From assembly GCA_903970285.1 (NCBI GenBank), contig CAJCHN010000071.1, positions 1 to 42,186 on the forward strand: a stretch of 42,186 nucleotides of DNA, read 5' to 3'. The stretch comes from Rhodanobacteraceae bacterium (GTDB taxonomy: Bacteria; Acidobacteriota; Terriglobia; Terriglobales; Acidobacteriaceae). The notes beneath the pieces were generated by a model. That model had not been told where the DNA came from and searched no databases. It saw only the letters and a program-made list of their open reading frames with translations. The translations under genes and the position numbers were made by a program. Shown piece after piece: positions 16,474-24,724 of this stretch (its first letter is position 1; each line of letters opens with the position of its first letter).

Positions 16474-17493
16474 CTAATGCAGCTGCGAGATGGTCTGGTG
16501 CACCCGGTCCGCGACCGCCTTGGGCAGCGGAGCGTAGGTCATACTCGCGGCCTCGGACTCGCCGTGCTCCAGCATCCAGTTCAGGAAGTCGACGATGATC
16601 TTACCCTTCGCAGGATCTTTCGCCGGATTCGGAATCAACAGCCAGGTGAAGCTCGAAATGGGGTAGGAGTCAGCGCCGGGTGCATCCGTGATCGAAACCC
16701 GGTAATCGGGCGGAATGTTCCTGGCGTCGGCCGCTGCTGCCGCGGTCACGCCGCTGGTCGAGGCCTTGATGAATTTGCCATCGTGATTCCGCACCAGGCC
16801 GAACTGCATGTGATTGGCCTCGGCATAGATCAACTCCACGTAACCGATCGAGTAAGGAGCCTGGCGCACCATGCCGGCCACGCCCTCATTGCCCTTCTGG
16901 CCGACGCCAACCGGCCAGCTCACGGAGGTGTTCTTGCCGACTTTTCCATTCCACTCGGGGCTGACCTTGGAGAGCCAGTCGGTGAAGATGTAGGTGGTTC
17001 CGCTGCCGTCCGAGCGATGCACCACCAGGATCTGCTTGTCGGGCAGGTTGATGCCGGGGTTCTCCCTGGCGATGTACGGATCGTTCCACTTGGTGATCTT
17101 GCCCAGGTAGATGCCCGCGAGCGCGTCCTGCGAGAACTTTAGCTCGGCGTTGACGCCGGGAAGGTTATAGGTGGGGACGACCGCTCCGAGAACCGTGGGG
17201 ATATGCACGATCTTGATCTTCGACGCCTGGAGTTGCTGGTCGGACATCGGGCCGTCGCTGGCACCGAAGTCCACCGTCCCCTCGGTGACCTGGCGGATGC
17301 CGCCACCGGAGCCGATGGGCTGGTAGTTGATCTTGATCCCGCCATGCTGCTGGCTATATTCGCTGAACCAGCGCGAGTAGATTGGGTTGGGGAAGGTTGC
17401 CCCCGCTCCGTTGATGTCCTGGGCACGTGCCGTAGCGGCAGCAAAAAGCGGAAGACTCGCAAGGAGTCCGGCGGCAAAGAGCTTCAGTTTCAA
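16474..17493 (-). CDS. pstS: Phosphate-binding periplasmic protein PstS
   Basis: This 339-residue high-affinity phosphate receptor delivers phosphate to PstCAB. Residues 1-24 are a signal peptide (KLKLFAAGLLASLPLFAAA, cleavage near ARA-QD). Family motifs include NGAGATFPNPIYSRWF, YQPIGSGGGIRQ, FGASDGPMSD and VVHRSDGSGTTYIFTDWLSK, with phosphate-contacting Ser/Thr/Asp residues. The start codon is TTG at 17493, with AGGGGG just upstream; no ATG is available. It has no lipobox Cys, so it is soluble in the periplasm. A candidate Pho box and a possible -10 lie in the 127-bp gap to phoR, so pstS can be transcribed from its own promoter. Confidence 0.95.
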   Translation of the reverse strand: MKLKLFAAGLLASLPLFAAATARAQDINGAGATFPNPIYSRWFSEYSQQHGGIKINYQPIGSGGGIRQVTEGTVDFGASDGPMSDQQLQASKIKIVHIPTVLGAVVPTYNLPGVNAELKFSQDALAGIYLGKITKWNDPYIARENPGINLPDKQILVVHRSDGSGTTYIFTDWLSKVSPEWNGKVGKNTSVSWPVGVGQKGNEGVAGMVRQAPYSIGYVELIYAEANHMQFGLVRNHDGKFIKASTSGVTAAAAADARNIPPDYRVSITDAPGADSYPISSFTWLLIPNPAKDPAKGKIIVDFLNWMLEHGESEAASMTYAPLPKAVADRVHQTISQLH

Positions 17494-17551
17494 GGTTCCC
17501 CCTAAGTTCCGGTGCGTGAAAGCACACTACCCCTGAGTCTGCGGGGATTGT

Positions 17552-17580
17552 GTTACGGGCAGGTTACATCGTCATAAAAT
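17552..17580. promoter_or_regulatory. Candidate Pho box upstream of pstS
   Basis: GTTAC occurs at 17552-17556 and 17563-17567 on the plus strand, exactly 11 bp apart, and an AT-rich stretch ATAAAAT follows at the next 11-bp step (17574-17580). PhoB sites are direct repeats with 11-bp period, so spacing and place (60-87 bp upstream of pstS) fit, though the bases match the E. coli half-site only partly. A TAGTGT hexamer (17524-17529, minus strand) could be the -10. Confidence 0.4.
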
Positions 17581-17620
17581 GGGCGAGAATGGTACCCAAT
17601 CTGCTGAAAAGACAGGCTGA

Positions 17621-18997
17621 TCACCCTACCGGATAGAGCGCCCGGGGAAGCGTGAAGATGAAGTTGCTGCCCTGGTTCAGTTCGCTTTCGGCGCGGATGG
17701 TGCCGCCCTGCGACTGCACCATGTGGCGTGCGATGGCCAGGCCGAGGCCGGTGCCGCCCGATTCGCGTGAGCGCGTCTTATCCACCCTGTAGAAGCGCTC
17801 GAAGATGCGGCTCAGATGCTCGGAGGCAATGCCCGCACCGAAGTCGCGCACGCTGAACTCCACCGCGTCGAAGGGCTCCGCCACCTCCCGCGCCGAAATC
17901 ACAATGCGAGAGTGAAAGCCGTTCTTCGGCTGCCCATACTTGATAGCGTTTTCGATAAGGTTGCCAAGCACCTGCATGACGGCGTCGAAGTCCGCGAACA
18001 CCTGCGTCCGGGTCACCTCACCGAGCTCGAGCACCGCCTCGTTCTCCTGCACCAGACCGCTCATCGCCTTGACCGCGTCGCGCACCAGCACATCCGCCGC
18101 CACCGGCGCCGGATGCAGCTCGACCGTGGGCGCTTCCACCCGGGCCATCACCAGCAGGTCTTCGGTCAGGCGATTCATGCGCGTGGCGTTCTTGAGGATG
18201 GTAGAGAGGAATTCGCGCGCATGCGGACTCAGATTCGCCTCGTGATCGAGCAGCGTCTCCACGTAGCCGGTGATCGAGGTGAGCGGGGTACGCAGTTCGT
18301 GCGAGACGTTGGCCACGAAATCCCGCTGCGTCCGCTCCACCTCCTCGATACGGGTGACGTCGTGCAGCACCGCCACCGCGCCGCCCCCCGGCATGGGGGA
18401 CGCGTTCACCTCGAAGATGCGTCCCGGCACCAGCGAGGTGGAGCGCCGGACGCAAACCTGCCGTTCACTCAGCGCCGACGCGACACAGTCCAGCACGTCC
18501 GGATCGCGCACCGTGTGGACCAGCGCATGGCCCACCTTGGGCGAGGCCACCGCTCCGGTAGCGCCGCCCGGCACCAGCCGCCGCATGCGCTGATTGGTCC
18601 ACTGGATGCGTCCCGCAACATCCACGGCAACCACCGGGTCCTGCATGGAGTCCAGCAGCGCCTCCAGCTCGCGCCGGCTCTCCGCCGCCTTGGCCAGCGA
18701 GTTCTGCACCTGCAGCGAGGCCGACGACAACGCATACGCCAGACCGTCGAAATCGCGGTAGCGGGTGGACATGGGAGCCTGCTGGCCCTCGATCAGCGAG
18801 TTGGCCGACTCCTGCAGCGGACGCAGAATGCGCCGCAGCGAATACGCCGTCCAAAGCGACATCAGCGCCGCCCACGCCAGCAGCAGCCCGATGACCGCCG
18901 GCAGCGACAATGGAGGCAGCGCCTCGCGGACTACCAGCACCGCGCCAGCAGCCAGCACCAGGCGGACGAAAAGCTTGAAAAACAGACTGCGCGTCAT
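17621..18997 (-). CDS. phoR: Phosphate regulon sensor histidine kinase PhoR
   Basis: This 458-residue membrane histidine kinase phosphorylates PhoB. Two N-terminal helices are separated by only a few residues, so there is no large periplasmic sensor, as in PhoR proteins that sense through PhoU/Pst. A PAS domain follows (roughly residues 110-220, LLDSMQDPVVAVDVAGRIQW). The HisKA box is FVANVSHELRTPLTSITGY with H233. The ATPase motifs are the N box LGNLIENAIKYG, FGAGI, and GGTGLGLAIARHMVQSQGG. The start ATG 18997 has AGGCGAG upstream; an extension to 19084 is possible but not needed. It lies 130 bp after phoB on the same strand. Confidence 0.92.
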   Translation of the reverse strand: MTRSLFFKLFVRLVLAAGAVLVVREALPPLSLPAVIGLLLAWAALMSLWTAYSLRRILRPLQESANSLIEGQQAPMSTRYRDFDGLAYALSSASLQVQNSLAKAAESRRELEALLDSMQDPVVAVDVAGRIQWTNQRMRRLVPGGATGAVASPKVGHALVHTVRDPDVLDCVASALSERQVCVRRSTSLVPGRIFEVNASPMPGGGAVAVLHDVTRIEEVERTQRDFVANVSHELRTPLTSITGYVETLLDHEANLSPHAREFLSTILKNATRMNRLTEDLLVMARVEAPTVELHPAPVAADVLVRDAVKAMSGLVQENEAVLELGEVTRTQVFADFDAVMQVLGNLIENAIKYGQPKNGFHSRIVISAREVAEPFDAVEFSVRDFGAGIASEHLSRIFERFYRVDKTRSRESGGTGLGLAIARHMVQSQGGTIRAESELNQGSNFIFTLPRALYPVG

Positions 18998-19127
18998 GCT
19001 GCTCGCCTGAGCAAATCTCCTGTGGATGTCGTGGCAGGATGCGAAAGCTACGCGGTTTTCTGACCAGGGTAATGGCTGGAACATCCACGCCCGGCACCAG
19101 AGAATCTGCTCGATCTATCGATACAGC

Positions 19128-19847
19128 CTAGTGTAGCGTCTCCTGACTCGAAACTCCCTTGGGGATTTCGAACCGGTAACCCGCGCCGCGCATGGTCTTC
19201 AGGTAGCGTGGCGACTCGGCATCTTCCTCGATCTTCTCGCGGATTCGGCGCACGTAGACATCCACCGACCGCGGCGTGACAAAGCGGGCGTCGCCCCACA
19301 CCGCGTCCAGCAGGTGGTCGCGGCTGAACACCCGCCCGGGATGCCGGGCCAGGTAGTCCAGCAGCCGGAATTCGGTCGCGGTGGTGGTCACCAGCTCGCC
19401 GCGCACCCGCAACTGCATGGCCCCGGCATCGATCTCTACCTGCTCGAACTTGACCACCGAAGGAACCGTCGGCCGCTCGAAGCGGCGCAGCACCGCCTTC
19501 ACCCGGGCGACCAGCTCGCGGGTGGCGAACGGCTTGGTGATGTAATCGTCGGCACCGAGCTCCAGCCCATGCACGCGATCGTTCTCCGCCGCCCGGGCGG
19601 TCAGGAAGATGATCGGAACCACGCTGAGCGCGGCATTCTGCCGCAGCCGCCGGCACAGGTCGAGCCCATCGCCACCCGGCACCATGATGTCCAGCAGGAA
19701 CAGCGCCGGCGGCTGCCGTTCAGCATCGGCCACGATACCGCCGATCGCCAGGTACGGACGTACCGTGAATCCAGCGCTTTCCAGGTGATACTGCACCAGC
19801 CGGGAGATGTCGGCATCATCTTCCAGCACAAAGATCGTTTGACTCAA
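19128..19847 (-). CDS. phoB: Phosphate regulon response regulator PhoB (OmpR family)
   Basis: This 239-residue protein has a receiver domain followed by a winged-helix DNA-binding domain. The acid pocket is E9-D10-D11, the phosphoacceptor is D53 (LFLLDIMVPGGDG), and LTARA and TKPF carry the conserved Thr and Lys. The C-terminal domain shows TATEFRLLDYLARHPGRVFSR and SVDVYVRRIREKIE, then the wing GAGYRFE. I choose the TTG at 19847 as start because GTGAGG lies 8 nt upstream and it puts the phosphoacceptor at residue 53; an ATG at 19910 would add 21 residues. It is the first gene of the phosphate cluster. Confidence 0.9.
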   Translation of the reverse strand: MSQTIFVLEDDADISRLVQYHLESAGFTVRPYLAIGGIVADAERQPPALFLLDIMVPGGDGLDLCRRLRQNAALSVVPIIFLTARAAENDRVHGLELGADDYITKPFATRELVARVKAVLRRFERPTVPSVVKFEQVEIDAGAMQLRVRGELVTTTATEFRLLDYLARHPGRVFSRDHLLDAVWGDARFVTPRSVDVYVRRIREKIEEDAESPRYLKTMRGAGYRFEIPKGVSSQETLH

Positions 19848-19908
19848 TCGCTGAACCTCACTTCCATCGGCAGCGGAACACAACCCACTCAGGTTGGCGT
19901 GCTGCACC

Positions 19909-19948
19909 ATTTGCAAGCCTAGCCCACTCCGCCTAAACCTTTGCAAAT
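19909..19948. promoter_or_regulatory. Inverted repeat ATTTGCAA/TTGCAAAT upstream of phoB
   Basis: ATTTGCAA (19909-19916) and its exact complement TTGCAAAT (19941-19948) are separated by 24 bp, in the divergent region between phoB and the receiver-only gene. The arms are AT-rich in a GC-rich setting. It may be a regulator site for either gene; no known consensus was matched. Confidence 0.3.
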
Positions 19949-19980
19949 AGACGATGAATCTGCAATTCCGGCGCAGACTT

Positions 19981-19992
19981 CGGGGTACCCCG
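19981..19992. promoter_or_regulatory. 12-bp perfect palindrome in the phoB/regulator divergent region
   Basis: CGGGGTACCCCG reads identically on both strands. It is 71 bp upstream of the receiver-only gene and 134 bp upstream of phoB. It could be an operator; no function can be assigned. Confidence 0.25.
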
Positions 19993-20062
19993 CAGACGCG
20001 TCCGGAACACCCTGGATCATGTACCATCGGGATATCCGCAGGACGACCATCGAGGGATCCGG

Positions 20063-20443
20063 ATGATGCAAACTTCGCACCTCGTGCTGTGCGTGGACGA
20101 CGAGACGATCGGCCTTCAGGTCCGGCGTCTCCTGCTCGAACGCGCCGGCTACCGGGTGCTGACCGCGCCCGACGGATACTCCGGGCTCGACGTCTTTGCC
20201 CGCGAGCCGGTCGAAGCCGTGGTGCTCGACTTCGCCATGCCCGGCATGAGCGGCGGAGAGGTCGCCCGGCGCATGCGCCAGGTCAAGCCGCACGTACCCA
20301 TCCTGATGCTTTCGGCGTATACCAGCCTGCCCGCGGAGGTGACGGAGACGGTCGATCTGGCGATGACCAAGGGTGAAGGCGCGCCTGCACTGCTCACAAA
20401 CCTGGGCAGCCTGATCTCGGCCCGCGCATCTCACTGTTCGTAA
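20063..20443 (+). CDS. Single-domain response regulator (receiver only)
   Basis: This 126-residue protein consists solely of a receiver domain. All key residues are present: D12-D13, phosphoacceptor D56 in VVLDFAMPGMSGGE, S84 in MLSAY and K103. There is no output domain, so it acts by protein contact or as a phosphate relay or sink. Two ATGs are adjacent (20063, 20066) behind GAGGGATCCGG. The next gene, a histidine kinase, begins 18 bp later on the same strand and is its likely partner. It is divergent from phoB but not similar enough to be part of the Pho pathway. Confidence 0.88.
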   Translation: MMQTSHLVLCVDDETIGLQVRRLLLERAGYRVLTAPDGYSGLDVFAREPVEAVVLDFAMPGMSGGEVARRMRQVKPHVPILMLSAYTSLPAEVTETVDLAMTKGEGAPALLTNLGSLISARASHCS

Positions 20444-20461
20444 GAGGTGCGCGAGGCTCTT

Positions 20462-22255
20462 GTGAACGCTTCCAGCTTCGACCACATCCTGAAAAAGGTG
20501 GTCATCGTTCCGGTCATCGCACTGCTTGCCGGTGCAGCCATTCTGGTCTGGCAGATCCGCGAGTCCACCAAGACGGTCAACGTCATTGAAACCTGCGACC
20601 GCCGTATCGCGCTGACGCTCACCATCGAGAAGCTGGTGCTCGACCAGGAGACCGGGCTCCGGGGCTACGAGATCACCCACGATCCGCGCCTGCTGCAGCG
20701 CTACTTCGACGCCCAGGCGGAGCTACCGGGCGCGTTCGATCGCCGTGAAGCCCTGGTAAGAATCGCGCCCCGCCGCAGCGAGCTGACCGGGATCCGCAAT
20801 GCCTACGAGACCTGGCAGCAGGCCTTCGCCCGACCGCTGATCGCCACCATTCAGGCCGGCGGCAGCACCAACGACGTGAACCTGAACCTGCGCGGCAAGT
20901 TGATGATGGACGATTTCCGCGAACGCATTGCCAACCTTAACCAGGTCACGGAGAAGTTCCGGGACGACTCCGTCACCCGCTGGCACCGCCAGATCCTGAA
21001 CATGATGGTTGCCCTGCTCGGCGCCGCCCTGCTGCTGGGACTGGTGCTCGGCTTCTATACACGGCGTCTGATCCAGCAGGTGTCGACCGCCTTTCGGCAG
21101 TCGCACGACGCGCTGCGCTTCCGCGCCGAACAGACCTTCCGCTCGGAGGAGAAGCTACGCACCACCCTGCGCTCGATCGGTGACGGCGTCATCACCTGCG
21201 ACACGGAGGGACGCGTGCTCACCCTGAACGATACCGCGCAGGAGCTGACGGGGTGGACCGAGCGCGAAGCCCGTGAGCAGCCGCTTGCCGAGGTCTTCCC
21301 GATCTTCGACGAGCAGACGGGCCAGCCCCGCGCGGATCCGGTCGCCCGCATCGTGCGCTCCAATCAGCTGCTGCGCCCGGAGAATCACACGCTGCTGCGT
21401 CGCCGCGACGGTTGCGAGCTCTTCATCGAGGAGAGCGGCGCGCCGATCCGCGACAAGCAGGGCCAGCCGGATGGCGTCGTCATCGTGTTTCGCGATGTCA
21501 CGATGGCCCGCAAATCGCAGCAGGCGCTGCTCGCCAACGAGAAGCTTGCGGTCGCCGGCCGGCTGGCCGCCTCGATCGCCCACGAGATCCACAATCCGCT
21601 CGACAGTGTCTCCAACCTGCTCTTTCTCATGGATGGCGTTGCCGACGACGGCGAACGCGACCACTTCCTCGCGCTCGCCAAGCAGGAGATCGCCCGCGTC
21701 ACCCAGATCAGCCGGGCCATGCTGAGCCTCTACCGCGAATCCCGGGCTCCGGTGCTCATCGATCTGCGAGAGATGATCGAGTCGATCCTGCTGCTGATGG
21801 ACAGTCGCTTCAACACGCTCCGCGTCCACATCTCGCACGACATCCCGAATGACCTCTGCGTCCGCGGCTTCCCCGCCGAGCTGCGCCAGGTGTTTACCAA
21901 CCTACTGACCAACGCCGCCGAAGCCACCGGGCCGGACGGCACCATTCATATTGCCGGACGTTTTGTCACGGCCGGACCGGACGACGACGGCGCCCGCCGC
22001 GAACAGGGCGCCATGATCACCATTGAAGACAATGGCCCCGGGATCCCCGAAAACATCCTGCACCAGCTCTTTCAACCCTTCTTCACCACCAAGGGCGAAC
22101 GCGGCACCGGCCTGGGCCTGTGGATCAGCCGCGGCATCATCACCAAGCACGGCGGCACCATCGAGCTCACCAGCTCCACCGGCGAAGCGGACCACGGCAC
22201 CACCGTCAGCGTCCTGCTGGCCGTCGATCCGGTGATCGATGTGGCCGCGGCCTGA
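20462..22255 (+). CDS. CHASE3-PAS sensor histidine kinase
   Basis: This protein of about 597 residues has, in order: a membrane helix (VVIVPVIALLAGAAILVW), a periplasmic CHASE3-like sensor (LVLDQETGLRGYEITHDPRLL), a second helix (MMVALLGAALLLGLVLGFY), a PAS domain (RSIGDGVITCDTEGRVLTLN to VVIVFRDVT), HisKA with H374 (IAHEIHNPLDSVSNLL) and the ATPase (LTNAAEAT, IEDNGPGIPE, GTGLGLWISRGII). I take GTG 20462 as start because GCGAGG lies just upstream; GTG 20447 is an alternative. The stimulus is unknown. It likely forms an operon with the upstream receiver protein. Its kinase core closely resembles that of the kinase at 26705-28396. Confidence 0.9.
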   Translation: MNASSFDHILKKVVIVPVIALLAGAAILVWQIRESTKTVNVIETCDRRIALTLTIEKLVLDQETGLRGYEITHDPRLLQRYFDAQAELPGAFDRREALVRIAPRRSELTGIRNAYETWQQAFARPLIATIQAGGSTNDVNLNLRGKLMMDDFRERIANLNQVTEKFRDDSVTRWHRQILNMMVALLGAALLLGLVLGFYTRRLIQQVSTAFRQSHDALRFRAEQTFRSEEKLRTTLRSIGDGVITCDTEGRVLTLNDTAQELTGWTEREAREQPLAEVFPIFDEQTGQPRADPVARIVRSNQLLRPENHTLLRRRDGCELFIEESGAPIRDKQGQPDGVVIVFRDVTMARKSQQALLANEKLAVAGRLAASIAHEIHNPLDSVSNLLFLMDGVADDGERDHFLALAKQEIARVTQISRAMLSLYRESRAPVLIDLREMIESILLLMDSRFNTLRVHISHDIPNDLCVRGFPAELRQVFTNLLTNAAEATGPDGTIHIAGRFVTAGPDDDGARREQGAMITIEDNGPGIPENILHQLFQPFFTTKGERGTGLGLWISRGIITKHGGTIELTSSTGEADHGTTVSVLLAVDPVIDVAAA

Positions 22256-22269
22256 GCGCTCTCAGAGCC
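22249..22269 (+). terminator. Hairpin over the kinase stop codon
   Basis: GGC-CTGAG (22249-22256) pairs with CTCAG-A-GCC (22261-22269) across the loop CGCT, with one bulged A. It includes the TGA stop and lies in the short gap to convergent ltaE. There is no T-tract. Confidence 0.35.
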
Positions 22270-22287
22270 TCCGCACCATGCACAGGG

Positions 22288-23328
22288 TCAAGAGCTGACC
22301 GCCAGCCGGCTCTGCAGCACTTCGACAGAGAGCCTGGCCGCCTGCTCGCAGTCGCGTCGGCTCACGTCGAAGTGGGTCACAAAGCGCACCTGGTGGGTGC
22401 CGATGGCGCTCGACGCGACACCTCGGGTTCTGAGCGCCGCGACAAACTCGGCCGCGCCGCCGTCCTTCAGCGTGAAGATCACGATGTTGGTCTGCACTGC
22501 ATCGAGATCGACCTCCACGCCCTCGGCCCCGGCGACGGCCTCGGCCAGCAGACGCGCGTTGGCGTGATCTTCATGCAGGCGCCCGGGCATCTCCGTCAGG
22601 GCGATGATTCCCGCCGCAGCCAGTACGCCAGCCTGCCGCATCCCGCCGCCCAGCGCCTTGCGGAAGATTCGCGCCTCGTCGATCGCCGCCCGGCTCCCCA
22701 CCAGCATCGATCCCACCGGCGCGCCCAGCCCCTTCGACAGGCAGAACATCACAGTGTCGAAGCCCCGCGTCAGCTCCGCCACGCCCAGCCCCAGTGCGGC
22801 CGCCGCGTTGAACACCCGCGCGCCATCCAGGTGCACCGGCAGCCCGGCAGCCCGCGCGCCCGACCAGATCTCTTCGAGCACCGGCAGCGGAGTCACCGTC
22901 CCGCCAGCCATGTTGTGCGAGTTCTCGAGCGCGATCAGGCCGGTCTGCGCCTTGTAGTAAATCTTCGGCGCAATCGCCGGCCGAATGTGCGCCCAGGTCA
23001 GAATGCCTCGCTCCGCCGCCACCGTACGCGCCACGCAGCCGGAGTAGGCCGCCATCATCGCCATCTCCCAATCGAGCACGTGCGCCCGCGACTCGCACAG
23101 CACCTCCTGCCCGGGCCGCGTATGCAGCCGGATGGCGATGGAGTTGCCCATGGAGCCGGTCGGGACAAACAGCGCCGCCTCGCGCCCGAACAATTCGGCG
23201 GCCAGCTCCTGCAGGCGGTTCACGGTGGGGTCTTCGCCGTACACATCGTCACCCACCTCGGCGCTGGCCATGGCGGAACGCATGGCCGCAGTGGGCCGGG
23301 TCACGGTATCGCTACGCAAATCGATCAT
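22288..23328 (-). CDS. ltaE: Low-specificity L-threonine aldolase
   Basis: This 346-residue PLP enzyme cleaves L-threonine/allo-threonine to glycine and acetaldehyde. It starts with the hallmark [13 protein letters not shown] and YGEDPT. The PLP-binding lysine is K199 in [13 protein letters not shown], and the PLP-contacting [10 protein letters not shown] precedes it. The length is standard. The start ATG 23328 has GGGGAG upstream, and 13 residues of possible extension to 23367 are rejected. It follows hemW on the same strand after 99 bp containing a hairpin, so co-transcription is uncertain. Confidence 0.94.
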   Translation of the reverse strand: MIDLRSDTVTRPTAAMRSAMASAEVGDDVYGEDPTVNRLQELAAELFGREAALFVPTGSMGNSIAIRLHTRPGQEVLCESRAHVLDWEMAMMAAYSGCVARTVAAERGILTWAHIRPAIAPKIYYKAQTGLIALENSHNMAGGTVTPLPVLEEIWSGARAAGLPVHLDGARVFNAAAALGLGVAELTRGFDTVMFCLSKGLGAPVGSMLVGSRAAIDEARIFRKALGGGMRQAGVLAAAGIIALTEMPGRLHEDHANARLLAEAVAGAEGVEVDLDAVQTNIVIFTLKDGGAAEFVAALRTRGVASSAIGTHQVRFVTHFDVSRRDCEQAARLSVEVLQSRLAVSS

Positions 23329-23391
23329 TCTGTCTCCCCTCGTCACCGATAAAAAACGAAAACACACGAAGCTTCCAAGACCCTACGGCGT

Positions 23392-23422
23392 GGCACGTTC
23401 TTCGAGAACTCCACGACGTGCC
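23392..23422 (-). terminator. Nested hairpin after hemW
   Basis: GGCACGT (23392-23398) pairs with ACGTGCC (23416-23422), and GTTCT-TCG-AGAAC gives an alternative inner hairpin. It begins 6 nt after the hemW stop. A T-rich run occurs some 30-40 nt further on in the transcript (about 23351-23361), too far for a classical terminator. Confidence 0.4.
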
Positions 23423-23427
23423 GGGCG

Positions 23428-24615
23428 CTAGGCCGCACTTGCAGTAGCTTCTGCAATGAGCAGCCGGCTGAAAACCTCATTCGACACCATCCGCCCCGCC
23501 TGCGTCAGCCGCAGCGCGTCGCCCTGGCGCACCAGCAATCCCGCCTCTTCCACCTCCGCGAGCGCGTCCTCCACCTCGTCCAGCATGGGGCCGAACTCCG
23601 CCCGCAGCGACCGCACGTCCACTCCCTCCGCCAGCCGCAGCCCGAGGAACAACGCCTCCTCGAAGCTCTCGCGCAGGCCCACGCGCTCAACCGTGCGCTC
23701 GAAAGCCCCCAGCCGGTCCACATACCCGCTCATGGAATCCGCATTCGCCCACCGGACAGCGCAGGCACTGACGCGCAGCATGGAATGCGCATCCATGCCG
23801 AAGCCCAGGTACGGCGCCCGCTGCCAGTACTTGCGATTGTGCCGCGACTGGCCGCCCGCCCGGGCAAAGTTCGAGATTTCGTACTGCCGCACACCACCCT
23901 GCTCCAGCCACTCGCCCGCCGCCGCGTACCAGTCCGCCGAGCGATCGTCCGCGGGCAGCGCACCCGCGCCGTAGCGCGTGCCGCCCGCCAGCGCCTCGCG
24001 TCCCAGCCGCGAACCTTCGTCGACTTCGAGCATGTATACGCTCACATGCTCTACCCCGCTGGCCAGCGCCTGATCCACGGTGAAACGCCAGCTTGCCTCG
24101 GTCTGGTGCGGCAGCCCGGCGATCAGGTCGACGCCCACGCGCTCGACGCCCGCCGCCGAAACCCGCGCGAGCTCCGCCCGGCACTCGGCACCGGTATGCA
24201 GCCGGCCCACCGCCGCCGCTTCCGCATCCACAAAGCTCTGCACGCCGAAGCTCAGCCGGTTCATGCCCGCGCGTTGCAATGCCTCGAGCGTCTGATCACT
24301 CAACTGCGCCGGCGCCGCCTCCACGGTGATCTCGGCAGCTTGATCGACCTCAAAATTCTCTCGGATGCCGGCAAACAGGCGCCGCACCAACTCCGGTGGC
24401 AGCAGCGACGGCGTCCCGCCGCCCAGGTAGATGGAATCCACCCGCTCCGGCAGCGCGACCCCCAGTTCACGGGCCCATGTACGCGCCGCCCGCATCTCCG
24501 CCAGCAGCCGCGCCACGTAGCTCTCCATCCGCGCCCCGGCAAACACCCCCGAAGCGAAGTTGCAGAAGCTGCACTTCGCCTTGCAGAACGGAATCGACAC
24601 ATAAACGCCCAGCAT
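23428..24615 (-). CDS. hemW: Radical SAM heme chaperone HemW-like protein
   Basis: This 395-residue radical SAM protein was formerly annotated as oxygen-independent coproporphyrinogen III oxidase. The 4Fe-4S cysteines are C11, C15 and C18 in PFCKAKCSFCNF. SAM-binding motifs include YLGGGTPSLLP, and RLSFGVQSF and GVDLIAGLPHQT follow. The C-terminal HemN domain is recognisable from SRHNRKYWQRAPYLGFGMDAHS. The length suits HemW, the heme chaperone, rather than HemN, which carries a longer N-terminus. The start ATG 24615 begins directly with the YVSIPFC core. It is divergent from the ABC exporter 109 bp away. Confidence 0.9.
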   Translation of the reverse strand: MLGVYVSIPFCKAKCSFCNFASGVFAGARMESYVARLLAEMRAARTWARELGVALPERVDSIYLGGGTPSLLPPELVRRLFAGIRENFEVDQAAEITVEAAPAQLSDQTLEALQRAGMNRLSFGVQSFVDAEAAAVGRLHTGAECRAELARVSAAGVERVGVDLIAGLPHQTEASWRFTVDQALASGVEHVSVYMLEVDEGSRLGREALAGGTRYGAGALPADDRSADWYAAAGEWLEQGGVRQYEISNFARAGGQSRHNRKYWQRAPYLGFGMDAHSMLRVSACAVRWANADSMSGYVDRLGAFERTVERVGLRESFEEALFLGLRLAEGVDVRSLRAEFGPMLDEVEDALAEVEEAGLLVRQGDALRLTQAGRMVSNEVFSRLLIAEATASAA

Positions 24616-24724
24616 CCCTCGATTCTTTCACGTTCCCTGCCCGCGCCCTTGAGCCGTGAGCCCACTCCCCCAACACCTTCCGAAGCAAACGCCCGCCCCT
24701 GCGCATCTAAAATCGAGACACTGC

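Noticed and set aside
19954..20376. Open frame on the plus strand overlapping the receiver gene
   Set aside because: It is rich in Arg/Pro and has no recognisable domain; the overlapping frame encodes an intact receiver with all catalytic residues.
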